Shown here: positions 54,701 to 62,126 of the stretch, in pieces
How positions within the stretch are numbered: position 1 is the first letter of the stretch
Layout: each line of letters starts with the position of its first letter
Source of the DNA: Arcuatula senhousia
Taxonomy: Eukaryota; Mollusca; Bivalvia; Mytilida; Mytilidae
Direction of reading: 5' to 3'
DNA length: 64,000 nt
Assembly: GCA_963971305.1 (NCBI GenBank)
Contig: OZ020306.1
Coordinates: 68,483,022-68,547,021, forward strand
Notes under the pieces: model-generated
What the model saw: the letters and a program-made list of their open reading frames with translations, nothing else
Database searches by the model: none
What the model was told of the DNA's origin: nothing
Position numbers and translations under genes: made by a program

Positions 54701-57700
54701 GAATCTTTTGTCGGACCTATTTTTTTTTTTACTGGTCCTATCTATTACAACTATCTAAAAAAATACTAAAATCTACCAGACATAGTTTTATAAGGTGGAG
54801 AAGGACAGTGGTCATGTGACTTACCCAAAATAAAATGAAAGTTTAAAGATATTTTGAGATTTTTGTGTTTTTAGAATCTTTATACCTAGTTTAGGCACAT
54901 TTTATTAATATGATTAAATTTGTATCCTAAAAGTAGTATAAATTCTTAGCTAAATTATGGTCAAGGGGGGTAATTTAGCAAAAATCATTGAAAATCATGG
55001 TTTTTGGCTCCTATCTTTCCTTGTACGTAAAATTCAAGGGAAGAAACTCCTCTTTTAATTGATTTAGGATGATGAATTGTTGCAAGATCTATAAAATGTC
55101 CAAAAAAGAGGGAAATCTACTGACAGGAAAAAAGTAATGAAACATTTTTGTGTGTTTTTATGGCTTTTCCTATATATTTCATAGTAAAATATTGATACAT
55201 TAACTTAATATAACTCAAAAAGAAGGGAAGAAACCTATGAATTTTTAATCAAATTATGAAAGAGTACATCATTTTGGACATTTCTGCCAATTTTGAAGAA
55301 AATCTATTGACAAATTAATTTTGGACCCTAGTGCCACACTCTACCTTAAAATGCCAGACCTGCTTTAACTTTACTAGTCAGGTCTGATATGTCCGACACA
55401 TTTTGGTAACTCTGTACAAATGTAAAGATATGCATGTACCTAACAAAAATATCAAACATTAATATTTTGTGAATTTTTGTATTCCCTTCAAAGTGTAAGG
55501 TACATGTATGCCACTCTCGTGACTTTTAATGTATATGGTAGGAATATTCTAGATAACAGATTTTATCATAATTGTTTCTTTAATTTTTTAAAATTTTATC
55601 AGCCTTATATATATTAGAGATATATTGATTTCTTATAGAAGCATATTTAATGGGGGAACATTTTTTTCTTGCAGAAGTAATTATTCAAGTTCATCCAACA
55701 GCCACTGTTGCTATTATTCAGGATGAAATGAGTCGTTTCATGAAATATGCTTGAGTGGTAGACCGAAAAAAGTAACACTGATCAACCAGAAGAACAACAG
55801 TCAGAGGAAATAGTGCAACCTCAATATTCTGATGAGAATGAAGAACATTATTGTTGGAGATTAAGGACTTCGTTTATAACCAGCTACAATTTTGTAATTT
55901 CTATGCCCAATTTAAAAATAGATGTACTTGTAAATAATAATTAGAAATTGTACATATATAATGTAAGGTTAACATGAAGTTTCTTTTCTTTGTGAATTTG
56001 AGTTTGATCATTTGTCATTATTTATTGAAAATATTTGATTTATTAAGAAGTACAGATAGTAAAGCCATTAATCACAAGTTAAATAGAGAAAAACATGTGG
56101 AGCACATATTCCCCACAGAAAGGGTCTATTGATTTGAATTATTATATTATTGCATCACCATCCCTTTATTAGGACAGCACACTTTACAAGGCATAAAATT
56201 TACAGCCTATGGCCAAATGACTTGAGTATTAAGTGTTTATTGAGAAATGGGACCATATGCATCAGTTTATTTTCTTACAAAAGAACTTTTTTTTGAAAGA
56301 AATGTATGCAAAGATTTAATTGTGTAACCCAGACAGCCAGAGACATTAGTATTTATGAACTCATTCTTTATTCCATGGACAGATTATACATGTACATATA
56401 ATTTTTATGGACAAAACCTTTTGTACAATGTAAATGAATGTATAAATATATGTTTGATAAACTTTTACTTGAATTGCGTCTTTATTGATATATATGTCCT
56501 GCGAATCAGAGATAGATAGGTTTTGCTTTCTTTGCAGAGGAGTTTACTCTCAATGTTTCAAGTTGTATTAGTATCTTTATATCAGAAGGTTGAATAAACT
56601 TGCTCCTTATCATCATCTGACATTGAGATTGTTTTTTCCAATTGAGTGACTGATCATTTTCAATACATTACAATAGCAGTATAAAAGTTTTATAAGAACT
56701 TTTTATTTCTCAGGAACAACAAGTCTGAATATCATAAAATATTGTGGGCTTTTTCATTTGTGCTTTACTAGAACATTCACCTCATCTTGAAACCTGGAAT
56801 TGTATAGGTGGTTCAGGAGGAGTTTTGGATTTTGTTGAGACATCCATCAGTGTTAACTTGTTTTGTAAATGTTTGATGAAAACTTTTAAATAAAAGTGGG
56901 ACCGTTTCCATTATCTTCAATATGAATGCCTCATAATTAAAATTGTTGGTTCATTGTTATATTTTTTACCAGAAAGATGCATGACAGGTTCTGGATTGGT
57001 AATCTTTAAACTATGTCAATCATGGACTTAAAACAACATTAATAGTCAACGTTGAAACAACATTAATTGTCAACTTTGAAATAACATCGATTATCAACGT
57101 TGAAACAACATCGATTATCAACGTTGAAACAACATTAAGTGATCAACGTTGAGACAACGTCAGTTTTCAACGTTGCTGCAACTTTCACATGCAACCTAAA
57201 ATCAACGTTGATTCAACGTATTGTCATGTTGAACTTCAACGTTGATTAAACGTTGGAAAAACGTTGAAGTGCCTGCTGGGAGGATTGTTTATAATCTCAT
57301 GAATGTTGAACATCACCGCTATCTCACGTTTTGGTTTCTCCTTCAGAACTGGTGTTTTGCCCATAAATTCTTCATCGGTTACATTCAATCTTCCCTCTGG
57401 ATTCTCCGCCAATCGTCTCCTTCGAGACCTGCAAAGGAAATGTGATTTTACGCCCCTGAGAAATAAATATCCATGGTATGATGACACCGGGTATTCGGAA
57501 ACATGGAACCGGAAGGGACACACAAGATGAGAGTTGTTTGTCAGCTGACCATTTCCGATGTTTTAATTGGTCAACTTGAATTTTTGGACACAAAGAGCTG
57601 CGGTTGAAAAACCGTAGAACGCGTTTTTTTTAAATTGACATATGAAGTTAACCGGAATTTTTAGCTGATAAACAACTTTAACCCGGTCTTATGTGAATCA

Positions 57701-60700
57701 CCTAGGTTCTGTGTGTTGGCATACGCAGTGTGTTGATGGGTATATCATAGTTATAAAAGAGTGGTAATAAATGGCGCGGAGGTTAAACTGTCAAGCTTGG
57801 ACAGAATAAATATTTTTGTTAAACTAAATAGATTACTTTCTTTGGTTTATCAGCTTACTTATTTCTATATGTGCCACTTTTCAATTGTTCATTTCAACTA
57901 ACAACTATAAACTTTAAGTTATCGTGTTTTCTGAATAATTGTTGAAAATAATATACAATACAAGTACAGATACGTGTCATGGAGATGAATTGTGAAAAAT
58001 TGAATAAAACAAAGGGATTTGTTCCCTTCAGAGACAATGCTGTGTACTAACAGTCCAGTGTTATTTCCATACGGCAAATGTTAGAGGGGCAAGGATTTTG
58101 CATGGAACTATATATTAACAGAGAAAACTAGCCCCCCCCCCATGAATACAAAGAAGAGGCTCCCATGAGCCCGAATCGCTCACCAGACTTCTGCTCTTAA
58201 CTATAGGCTATAAGGCAAAAAAGCATTTGTTTTATTAAAATTTTGAATTTATCAATTCAAACTATTTGACATTGAAAGGATCATAAATTTATTAAGGGGT
58301 CATATGGCATCCCAGTTTAACTTAATGGGGTAAAATGTAGGGTAATATTTTAGCTATTGAAAGTATTTTATTATTTTCTTTGTTTGACATTCTAAGGGGA
58401 ATGACTTAGGAATGGTCCTACAGTACAATTTTTACACATTTTTATGGCCCGACCACGTATGTGGATCGGACATATAGTTTTACCCTTGTCCGTCCGTCCG
58501 TCCGTCCGTACGTCCGTACGTCCGTCCGTAACACTTTGGTTAAGTTCTTGGTTAAGGTCCATTACTCAGATGCTAGATGTTGGGGGTCAACGATATTTCA
58601 CCACCAGATGGGTCTTGGGTAGGGCTACACCACCCACTAGAAATTAGGTCACTGTGACCTATATTTTATGCATGAACGACTTCGGTTAAGTTCTTGGTTA
58701 AGGTCCATAACTTGGATACTAGATGTTGGGGGTCAATTATATTTCGCTACTAGATGTGTCTTAGGTAAGGTGACACCACCCATTAGAAATAATGTCACTG
58801 TGACCTATATTTTACGCATGAATGACTTCAGTTAAGTTCTTGGTTAAGGTCCATAACTTGGATACTAGATGTTGGGGGTCAATGATATTTCACTACTAGA
58901 TGTGTCTTAAGTAAGGTGACACCACCCACTAGAAATTAGGTCACTGTGACCTATATTTTACGCATGAATGACTTTGGTTAAGTTCTTGGTTAAGGTCCAT
59001 ATCTCAGATACTACATGTTGATGGTCAATGGTATTTCACCACTAGATGTGTCTTGGGTAACATGATACCACCCAATGAAAATTAGGTCACTGTGATCTAT
59101 ATTTTATGCATGAACAACTTCGGTTAAGTTCTTGGTTAAGGTCCATAACTTGGATACTAGATGTTAGGGGTCAATGATATTTCACCACTAGATGTGTCTT
59201 GGGTAAAGTGACACCATCCACTAGAAATGAGGTCACTGTGACCTATCTTTTACGCATGAATGACTTTGGTATGGACCTTGGTTAAGGTCCATATCTTGAA
59301 TACTACATGTTAGGGGTCAATAATATTTCCTCTCGATGAGTCTTGGTACATGGCACCACCCATCAGAAATAAGGTCACAGTGACCTATATTTTGCACATG
59401 AACACTTTTGATCAATTTCTTGGTAAAGGTCCATATCCCAGGTAATACACATTGAGGTTCAATGATATTTCAAGAACGGGAGGGCCATCCTGTGGCTCAT
59501 AGACACATTATCTAGTTCATACTTAAAGATCTTAGTGCAGCGCTTAACTATTTGCAATTTAGATTTCTCAAACTTCTTTTATAGTCTTTAAAATATCAAA
59601 CTTAAAGTGAAAAATTCATGTAAAATCAAGAAGAAGGGAAATAACTACATTGCTTGTCGGATCTTCTTCAAAATTTCAGAGTAGCTATTTCTCGAGATGT
59701 TGCCAGCCCTTTTGGGTTATTTGCATAAAACTGCAATTTCCCCATATGTTTTATTCTAAGCAATGGTGGCCATGTTTTACGTAGAATCAAATATCTCTAC
59801 AAACGTGCTAAGCAACGAATGCTAATTAACGAGTATACTAAGTTTGATTGCAGTCGGACGAATGGTTTTATAGAGGAGTTTTTAAAAGTTTACGGACGCC
59901 AAGTGATGACAATAGCTAACGTGACCCTTCGGGTCGGGGAAAGGAAACTATCAATCAAGCTATATAGGTGGACAGCAGGGGCGGGTCCAGAAGTTTTGGA
60001 AAGGGGTAGCAAGGGGGCTGTCTCTATTGGGGATAATAAGGGGATCCCAGACCAATTGTTCGGAAAACATACAATGTACATGTGCAAAGGAAACCCCTTA
60101 CGAATTTAAATCACGGAACACCCCATATTTGGATCTGCCGGAATAAAGGTAGGTACATATGTGCGGCCCAAAAGGGTCTACTTTTTGGGGCGCTCAATAT
60201 GTGAAAAGGGTGGAAATTTCAGATGTTGCATATATGATAAGGCGTACTTTTCGCAAATGTCATATATCAATTGAACAAGATTAAAAACGAAAGAATAAGG
60301 AATATGTGCCAGAAAGACACGATCCACATATTGATATGATTGTGATAAATGTACAAAAGCAAAATTTCGGTGTGTGTGAAGCGCTTTTCTGGATTAACCT
60401 TCACGCTATGAGTAGAAAACTTGGAAAACCGGTAAAATATTAGATTTGAAAAAACAAAAATAGAAGCCCAAAAATATTACAACAATGACCAAAGCAGATA
60501 AATTAATCAAATTTAAAAGAAAATAGCCAAATGTTGTCAAATTTTGGAAACATGTAAACTGTGTCTTTCCAACACATATTCCAGTACTCGAAAATATATA
60601 AAAGCATACAACTGAAGCACGGGGAAGCTTTCTACGACCTCCACACGGCACTAAAGCCAAACTCTGAAATAATATTAAAAAGAGTAGCACAGCATCCACG

Positions 60701-62126
60701 TTTTGTCACCTTGTAACCCTAAATGTACATGCATTTGATAACTTTTACCATTCAAACTTTGATTTTAATAGAATATCTACAAAATATGTCAAGTTTAAGC
60801 ATATTCTGTGTACTTCTAAAGGCATTAAAAATATATGAATGGGTGTCTTTTTTAAGCAGGCGTATATATGAATGGGGTGGGTATAAAATGTCTGAGCTGC
60901 ACATCTGTACCTAAAATACTTGGAGTAACCCCCCCCCCCCCCCTCCCCGTGGCCGAAGTTTAATGTGAATTAGTAAAAAGAAAAGTTAATGCCGACTTAC
61001 AACAGATTTCCCATAGCTTTCACAAATCCTTGATTATTTTTTCCTATTTAAGTAGATTTCACATAACTAAATACAAGTAGATGTTGCTAACTATCACGTA
61101 TGGTATTTACTTTAAGGAAAAAGATTTTAACACGGAAGTTGATTTGTAAGGCAATAATTGTGAAAATTTTCTCATTGTTAATCTAGATTAGAAATCTATA
61201 ATAAGGAAACACAGAACAGGAAAAAAAAATCTTAGTAGTAAAACAATTAAATGAGATTTGGATGATTTTCTTTTAAGGACAATTATATGACTAGATTTAC
61301 AACATCTAAAATGAAAAAAAAAATATAGAAATAAAATATAATTTCAACAAAGTTTCAGAGAACCAATTTTGATACGCCTAAACAAGAGTTTTGTCTGTTC
61401 AAGACTCATAGCTGCGGGTGCTCAACGAAACATTGAATATGCCGAACACTAAATGAATATGACGAGCAAAAAAAAAAAAAAAAAACAAAACAAAACAAAA
61501 CAAAAAAAAACAAAACAAAAAACAACAAAACAATATAATACATGCCGAAAAAAGACTTTTTCATGATATAAAATTAAGTTATTCTGTCCTCGCACTTTCA
61601 ATATCAAGATATCATGCTGTTTCCGAAAAGCTATTGACATTTTTACGCGAATGTGTTACTTTAAACATTGGGATTTTTCAAATATTACAAATGATTACGT
61701 GGAAATTTTGTCACACTCTACGGTAAAATTGAAAGAAATAAAAGCGCTTTGGAAAGTGCTTTGTTAAAAGAGCTGTAAATAGATCTCTTTCCGCCTCATT
61801 TACTCTTTGTAAAGTCTGTATTGTAATACACGTTTTTTTCTCCCTTTTTTCTTTTGAAAAATGAGAATTTTCAAATGCAGTTGCTCACGAACTTTTAATT
61901 TGCAATGGTCGCACATGGCCAGTGTTTATAAACAAAACATGTGTGTCAGGGTCACGAGGGTCATATAGCCGCTACACTTGAGTGACCATGGCTAATAATA
62001 ATGTAAATAAAAAGACCGGTAGAAAAAAAAATGAACTTACGGCGTGTCCCTTAAATTGTACCGGCGTCGCTTAGGTGACGGGCTCTCAGTGGCACTAGTG
62101 TCCGCATTGCTCCTCCGACGTGGCAT
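33605..62126 (-). CDS. TG: Protein-glutamine gamma-glutamyltransferase (transglutaminase), 15 exons
   Basis: Calcium-dependent enzyme that cross-links Gln to Lys side chains. Coding exons in order: 62041-62126, 57328-57428, 46096-46267, 45555-45824, 44232-44350, 43718-43825, 43105-43282, 39487-39622, 38987-39090, 38078-38193, 36569-36698, 35491-35772, 35088-35248, 34438-34574, 33605-33782. All junctions are GT-AG and phases agree, giving about 758 residues, close to the family's 690-820. Order: basic N-terminal tail, transglutaminase N domain (exons 3-5), catalytic core (5-11), two C-terminal beta-barrels (12-15). The triad is Cys335 (YGQCWVF), His393 (NFHVW) and Asp416 ([10 protein letters not shown]); Trp299 is the transition-state Trp. 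Spacings 36, 58 and 23 equal those of human TGM2. No signal peptide, as is usual. In molluscs such enzymes are linked to haemolymph clotting and matrix hardening (family knowledge). Exon 3 contains a one-base frame break. Confidence 0.93.
34438..34574 (-). CDS. TG: Transglutaminase exon 14 (beta-barrel 2)
   Basis: Acceptor TTATTTTAAG, donor GTATGT. Encodes [19 protein letters not shown] then [14 protein letters not shown], the typical second-barrel pattern (L-x-x-C-x-F-x-V-E-G-x-G in vertebrate enzymes). Phase 0 to 2. Confidence 0.9.
34723..34900. mobile_element. MITE with GGCGGATCCAG ends (copy 4), intron 14-13 side
   Basis: Left CAGGGGCGGATCCAGAAATT, right CCTAGATCCGCCACTG: the best-preserved copy of the family, with two poly-G tracts. 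Sits in the transglutaminase intron between exons 13 and 14. The 34629-34898 - strand frame is a shadow of it. Confidence 0.8.
35088..35248 (-). CDS. TG: Transglutaminase exon 13
   Basis: Acceptor CTTATTTTTAG, donor GTATTTAA. Encodes [20 protein letters not shown], the end of barrel 1 and the hinge into barrel 2 ([11 protein letters not shown] matches the vertebrate L-x-x-P-x-I-x-I-x-V-x-G region). Phase 2 start to phase 0. Confidence 0.92.
35491..35772 (-). CDS. TG: Transglutaminase exon 12 (beta-barrel 1)
   Basis: Acceptor TCTTAGTTTCAG, donor GTAAGC. Begins [13 protein letters not shown] after the YKYRE end of exon 11, then the linker and first barrel: [20 protein letters not shown] and [20 protein letters not shown], ending [10 protein letters not shown]. 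Phase 1 in, phase 1 out. Confidence 0.94.
36569..36698 (-). CDS. TG: Transglutaminase exon 11
   Basis: Found by searching for the missing end of the catalytic core. Acceptor CCTATGCTATAG, donor GTAAGT. Encodes [20 protein letters not shown] then [10 protein letters not shown] and DNQYKYRE, matching the family pattern IG-x-x-ISTK-x-VG..YKYPEG. A Pro-to-Arg change in YKYRE is unusual. It has no ATG-initiated long frame, so an ORF scan would miss it. Confidence 0.92.
36790..36975 (+). mobile_element. Retrozyme-type repeat with hammerhead ribozyme
   Basis: Contains TTTGGTATTTTTGGTTTTAC, TGCTCTTCATAAT and TTTGGCATTTTCAATATTTT before a hammerhead core, then AGTAAAATTTATTGTCTGAC. I recognise this arrangement as the abundant bivalve repeat with ACGAAACGCGCGTC (recalled, not searched). 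Antisense to the host gene, in the intron between exons 10 and 11. Element limits are approximate. Confidence 0.75.
36910..36949 (+). ncRNA. Type I hammerhead ribozyme, dimer-type stem III
   Basis: Stem I GCCU (36910-36913) pairs with AGGC (36946-36949). CUGAUGA is at 36914-36920. Stem II is GUCU/AGAC with loop UGAAU (36921-36933). GAAA is at 36934-36937. Stem III is the self-complementary CGCGCG (36938-36943), followed by UC. Predicted cleavage is after C36945. All conserved core nucleotides are present. A six-base palindromic stem III is too short to fold alone, as in metazoan retrozymes that act as dimers. Confidence 0.85.
37335..37460 (-). mobile_element. SINE-like fragment
   Basis: On the - strand it contains GCACGTTAAAGACCCCTTTG and GTAGGCTCAATGGGGCCGCT. 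The first resembles the GCGCGTAAAAGACCCC word in the SINE-like element at 13540-14000. GC-richer than its flanks. Ends unclear. Confidence 0.4.
38078..38193 (-). CDS. TG: Transglutaminase exon 10
   Basis: Acceptor CCCTTTTTAG, donor GTAGGT. Encodes [19 protein letters not shown] then [19 protein letters not shown], the family block G-V-x-x-CGP-x-x-x-xAIKEG-x-x-x-x-NYD-x-x-F-x-FAEVN-x-D. Phase 1 in, 0 out. The open frame running on to 37943 is intron read-through. Confidence 0.94.
38335..39060 (-). repeat. Degenerate tandem array derived from exon 9 3' half
   Basis: About eight imperfect ~80-bp copies of the end of exon 9 plus its splice donor fill the first part of the intron. Copies centre near 39020 (the real exon), 38930, 38880, 38795, 38715, 38620, 38440 and 38370, with a partial one near 38540. 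The 38758-38832 copy still reads [20 protein letters not shown] in the exon frame and ends in a perfect GTAAGT. The 38715 copy has a stop and a GC donor. TGACGTCA-like words separate copies. Confidence 0.85.
38987..39090 (-). CDS. TG: Transglutaminase exon 9 (catalytic His and Asp)
   Basis: Acceptor TTTTAAAATAG, donor GTAAGC. Encodes [20 protein letters not shown] then [14 protein letters not shown]. His393 (39081-39083) and Asp416 (39012-39014) are the second and third members of the triad. Phase 2 junction from exon 8 completes the Trp before NFH. Confidence 0.96.
39487..39622 (-). CDS. TG: Transglutaminase exon 8
   Basis: Acceptor TTTTTTCCAG, donor GTACTT. Encodes [20 protein letters not shown] then [13 protein letters not shown] and YMDDSV, the conserved GIP-x-R-x-VTNF-x-SAHDTD block following the active-site helix. 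Phase 1 in, phase 2 out. Confidence 0.95.
39960..42960 (-). repeat. 51/41-bp minisatellite in intron 7, open on gene strand
   Basis: Some 55-60 tandem copies between exons 7 and 8. The long unit is 51 bp (17 codons) and on the - strand reads [18 protein letters not shown] 41-bp variant lacks a 10-base GTAAACACCA segment, shifting the frame so it reads [14 protein letters not shown]. Long and short units alternate over 40.9-42.5 kb, a higher-order pattern; both ends decay. Frames of 64-116 codons result. No promoter, start or splice evidence for translation. Confidence 0.95.
43105..43282 (-). CDS. TG: Transglutaminase exon 7 (catalytic Cys)
   Basis: Acceptor CTTATTACAAAG, donor GTAAGT. Encodes [20 protein letters not shown] then [16 protein letters not shown]. 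Cys335 codon is at 43133-43135; Trp299 (GRW) corresponds to TGM2 Trp241. Phase 0 to 1. Confidence 0.97.
43718..43825 (-). CDS. TG: Transglutaminase exon 6
   Basis: Acceptor TCTTTTCTACAG, donor GTAAGC. Exactly 36 codons: [20 protein letters not shown] then [16 protein letters not shown], the family F-x-x-x-VLD-x-CL-x-LLD region followed by the R-x-x-SA-x-VN junction. Phase 0 both ends. Confidence 0.95.
44232..44350 (-). CDS. TG: Transglutaminase exon 5
   Basis: Acceptor CTTCTTATAG, donor GTAAAA. Encodes [20 protein letters not shown] then [19 protein letters not shown], matching the family DDAVYL-x-x-E-x-x-x-EYVL..G-x-x-x-x-x-PWNFGQ. No long ATG-initiated frame covers it. Phase 1 in, 0 out. 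Confidence 0.95.
44540..45295 (+). mobile_element. pearl/CvA-like element with 160-bp tandem core
   Basis: Four copies of a 159-161-bp unit (CCTATCTCAAAAACTGTTTT at 44583, 44744, 44903 and 45064) are followed by a GACGGACGGACGGACAG microsatellite. The terminal hairpin CCTGCCACTTCGTGTGGCGG comes next. Core tandem repeats plus an ACGG microsatellite is the organisation of bivalve pearl/CvA elements, often regarded as non-autonomous Helitrons (recalled). Lies between exons 4 and 5. Confidence 0.7.
45555..45824 (-). CDS. TG: Transglutaminase exon 4 (N domain)
   Basis: Acceptor ACCTTTGTGCAG, donor GTAAAT. Encodes [17 protein letters not shown] through [32 protein letters not shown] and [13 protein letters not shown]-x-x-x-x-IG-x-Y and L-FNPWC are hallmark transglutaminase N-domain patterns. 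Phase 1 both ends. Confidence 0.96.
46096..46267 (-). CDS. TG: Transglutaminase exon 3, with frame break
   Basis: Acceptor CTTCTTTTTTCAG, donor GTAGGA. The first part in phase reads [14 protein letters not shown]. After a one-base shift near 46220-46232 it continues [40 protein letters not shown]. The LIVRRGQ-F block is diagnostic. Without the shift the exon meets TGA at about 46204. The stretch between the halves is also ~8-10 residues shorter than in relatives. Causes could be a sequence error, an allele or real damage. Confidence 0.85.
46517..46726. mobile_element. Foldback element with triplicated arm
   Basis: CAGTCTGATTGAAATACAGA occurs three times in direct order (about 46517, 46570 and 46621) separated by CTCCCCCTTTTTTGCATTT, then once inverted (GTCTGTATTTTCAATCAGAC, ending 46726). 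Any direct arm can pair with the inverted one. Lies ~250 bases upstream of exon 3. Two units are in the 46472-46699 - strand frame, a shadow. Confidence 0.75.
46925..47165. repeat. CAACGTTGA-rich repeat array
   Basis: Spaced CGACGTTGAATCAACGTTGA-type words recur about every 20-25 bases. The AACGTT core is palindromic. Same motif family as 57035-57262, with both arrays in transglutaminase intron 2. Confidence 0.75.
47600..47945 (+). repeat. (GTCC)n plus two-unit tandem repeat element
   Basis: GTGTCCGTCCGTGTGTCCGT is followed by two diverged copies of a ~170-bp segment sharing ACCAATTCTTTATC/ACCCATTTCTTATC, CCTAAACCCC, and CTTTGTGACATA/TTGCTGTGACATA. Organised like the pearl-like elements here, but with fewer units. 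Confidence 0.45.
49315..49435. repeat. Short direct duplication
   Basis: CAGGGATGTCCAAAA..AGTCAGTTTTATTTAATCCCTGGC occurs twice (about 49323-49363 and 49401-49437), with the internal CAGGGAT/ATCCCTG ends forming an inverted pair in each copy. Small MITE-like unit. Confidence 0.45.
49640..50690. repeat. ~590-bp tandem segmental duplication
   Basis: Two copies (about 49640-50100 and 50190-50690) share, in order, CTACAA.ATA, CATATCC.AGCCC, a CCTGTCAGTG block after a run of C, TCATTGTACAT and the highly conserved CTTCGTTCCTTTGGATTTGG, AAAGGTAAT.ATTTGCCTTTG, ACCATTTCTTCAGCTG. The best-conserved part is the last 85 bases (49995-50085 against 50583-50670). Confidence 0.7.
51233..51446. mobile_element. 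MITE with CGACCT-rich subterminal repeats
   Basis: Left GTGGCTCCCGCAGGGT and right ACCCTGCGGGGGCCCCAAC are inverted. The interior repeats CGACCT, often as AAAAGCGACCTTGCGACCT (six or more times). No coding capacity. Confidence 0.6.
54150..54429. mobile_element. 280-bp palindromic MITE
   Basis: Left TTAAGGGACCAACCATTTAA and right TTAAATGGTTTGTCCCTAA are inverted, followed inwards by GGGGGGGCTTGGTTTTTT and its complement. The centre repeats AAAAATATTCTGA-type words. Outer TTAA-type ends would suit a TTAA- or TA-targeting element (inference). It sits between predicted exons 3 and 4 of the antisense transcript. Confidence 0.75.
57035..57262. repeat. CAACGTTGA array abutting transglutaminase exon 2
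   Basis: About ten CAACGTTGAAACAACATYRA-like units, spaced about 23 bases, ending at AACGTTGAAGTGCCTGCTGG. It stops about 65 bases downstream (in gene direction) of the exon 2 donor at 57327. Same family as 46925-47165. Confidence 0.8.
57328..57428 (-). CDS. TG: Transglutaminase exon 2
   Basis: Acceptor ATTTCCTTTGCAG, donor GTGAGA. Encodes [20 protein letters not shown] then [13 protein letters not shown]. Phase 2 from exon 1 and phase 1 into exon 3 both fit. N-terminal tail upstream of the conserved domain; basic, no family-wide match expected. A longer open frame runs through the donor, so the exon end rests on the splice consensus and phase. Confidence 0.75.
58440..59515 (+). mobile_element. 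pearl-like element: (GTCC)n plus 146-bp tandem array
   Basis: A hairpin (CCGACCACGTATGTGGATCGG) and TGTCCGTCCGTCCGTCCGT open the element. About seven units of 146 bp follow, sharing GGTTAAGTTCTTGGTTAAGG, TACTAGATGTTGGGGGTCAA and GTGACCTATATTTTACGCAT. Unit starts fall at 58678, 58824, 58970, 59116 and 59262. Lies in transglutaminase intron 1, opposite strand. Confidence 0.8.
58646..59386. promoter_or_regulatory. Six oestrogen-response-element-like palindromes
   Basis: AGGTCACTGTGACCT is exact at 58646-58660, 58938-58952 and 59230-59244, and has one mismatch at 58792-58806 and 59084-59098. 59372-59386 is AGGTCACAGTGACCT. These are inverted AGGTCA half-sites with a 3-bp spacer, the consensus oestrogen response element. 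The last has the core of the classical vitellogenin A2 element. Spacing is 146 bp (142 for the last). Function is not shown by sequence. Confidence 0.7.
59976..60141. mobile_element. MITE with GGCGGGTCCAG ends (copy 5)
   Basis: Left CAGGGGCGGGTCCAGAAG, right TTTGGATCTGCCGG, inverted. The internal ATCCCAGACCAATT word is shared with the copy at 34723 (TCCCAGACCAATTTTGCTG), confirming common origin. The two short frames over it are shadows. Confidence 0.7.
60142..62040. other. Transglutaminase intron 1, distal part
   Basis: No exon supported. Poly-C at 60930-60943. An A-rich (CAAAA)n tract at 61466-61531 may be the tail of a retroposon (inference). Confidence 0.4.
62041..62126 (-). CDS. TG: Transglutaminase exon 1 (start)
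   Basis: ATG at 62124-62126 and donor GTAAGT. Encodes [20 protein letters not shown] then RRYNLRDTP. It is short, begins with the only suitable ATG, ends in a strong donor and fits exon 2 in phase. PRRR and KRRR clusters look like a nuclear-localisation or membrane-binding basic tail; no signal peptide. Attachment to this gene is by phase and order, without domain homology. Confidence 0.7.

Larger units (their letters stand above)
48786..56600 (+). ncRNA. Putative five-exon transcript antisense to transglutaminase
   Basis: Ordered canonical splice signals on the + strand outline exons 1 (about 48786-48937), 2 (52567-52735), 3 (53018-53083), 4 (54507-54613) and 5 (55675 on). Acceptors are TTTTTACATTTTAG, TGATTTCAG, TTTTTTTTGCAG and TTTTTTCTTGCAG. 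Donors are GTAAGA, GTGAGT, GTAAGT and GTAAAT. CACGTG (48790) and TTTCCCGCGC (48851, E2F-like) lie at the 5' end in a small CpG-richer patch. Exon 1 has no ATG. The first ATG (52648) opens a 45-codon frame spanning exons 2-3, ending at 53067 ([15 protein letters not shown]...WWLDKRGVT). Exons 4-5 are stop-rich. AATAAA at about 56593 could end it. Most likely a lncRNA or decayed gene; not recognised. Confidence 0.35.

Noticed and set aside
57242..57593. Short + and - frames around transglutaminase exon 2
   Set aside because: Only the frame continuing the basic tail has matching acceptor, donor and phase. The others are shadows.
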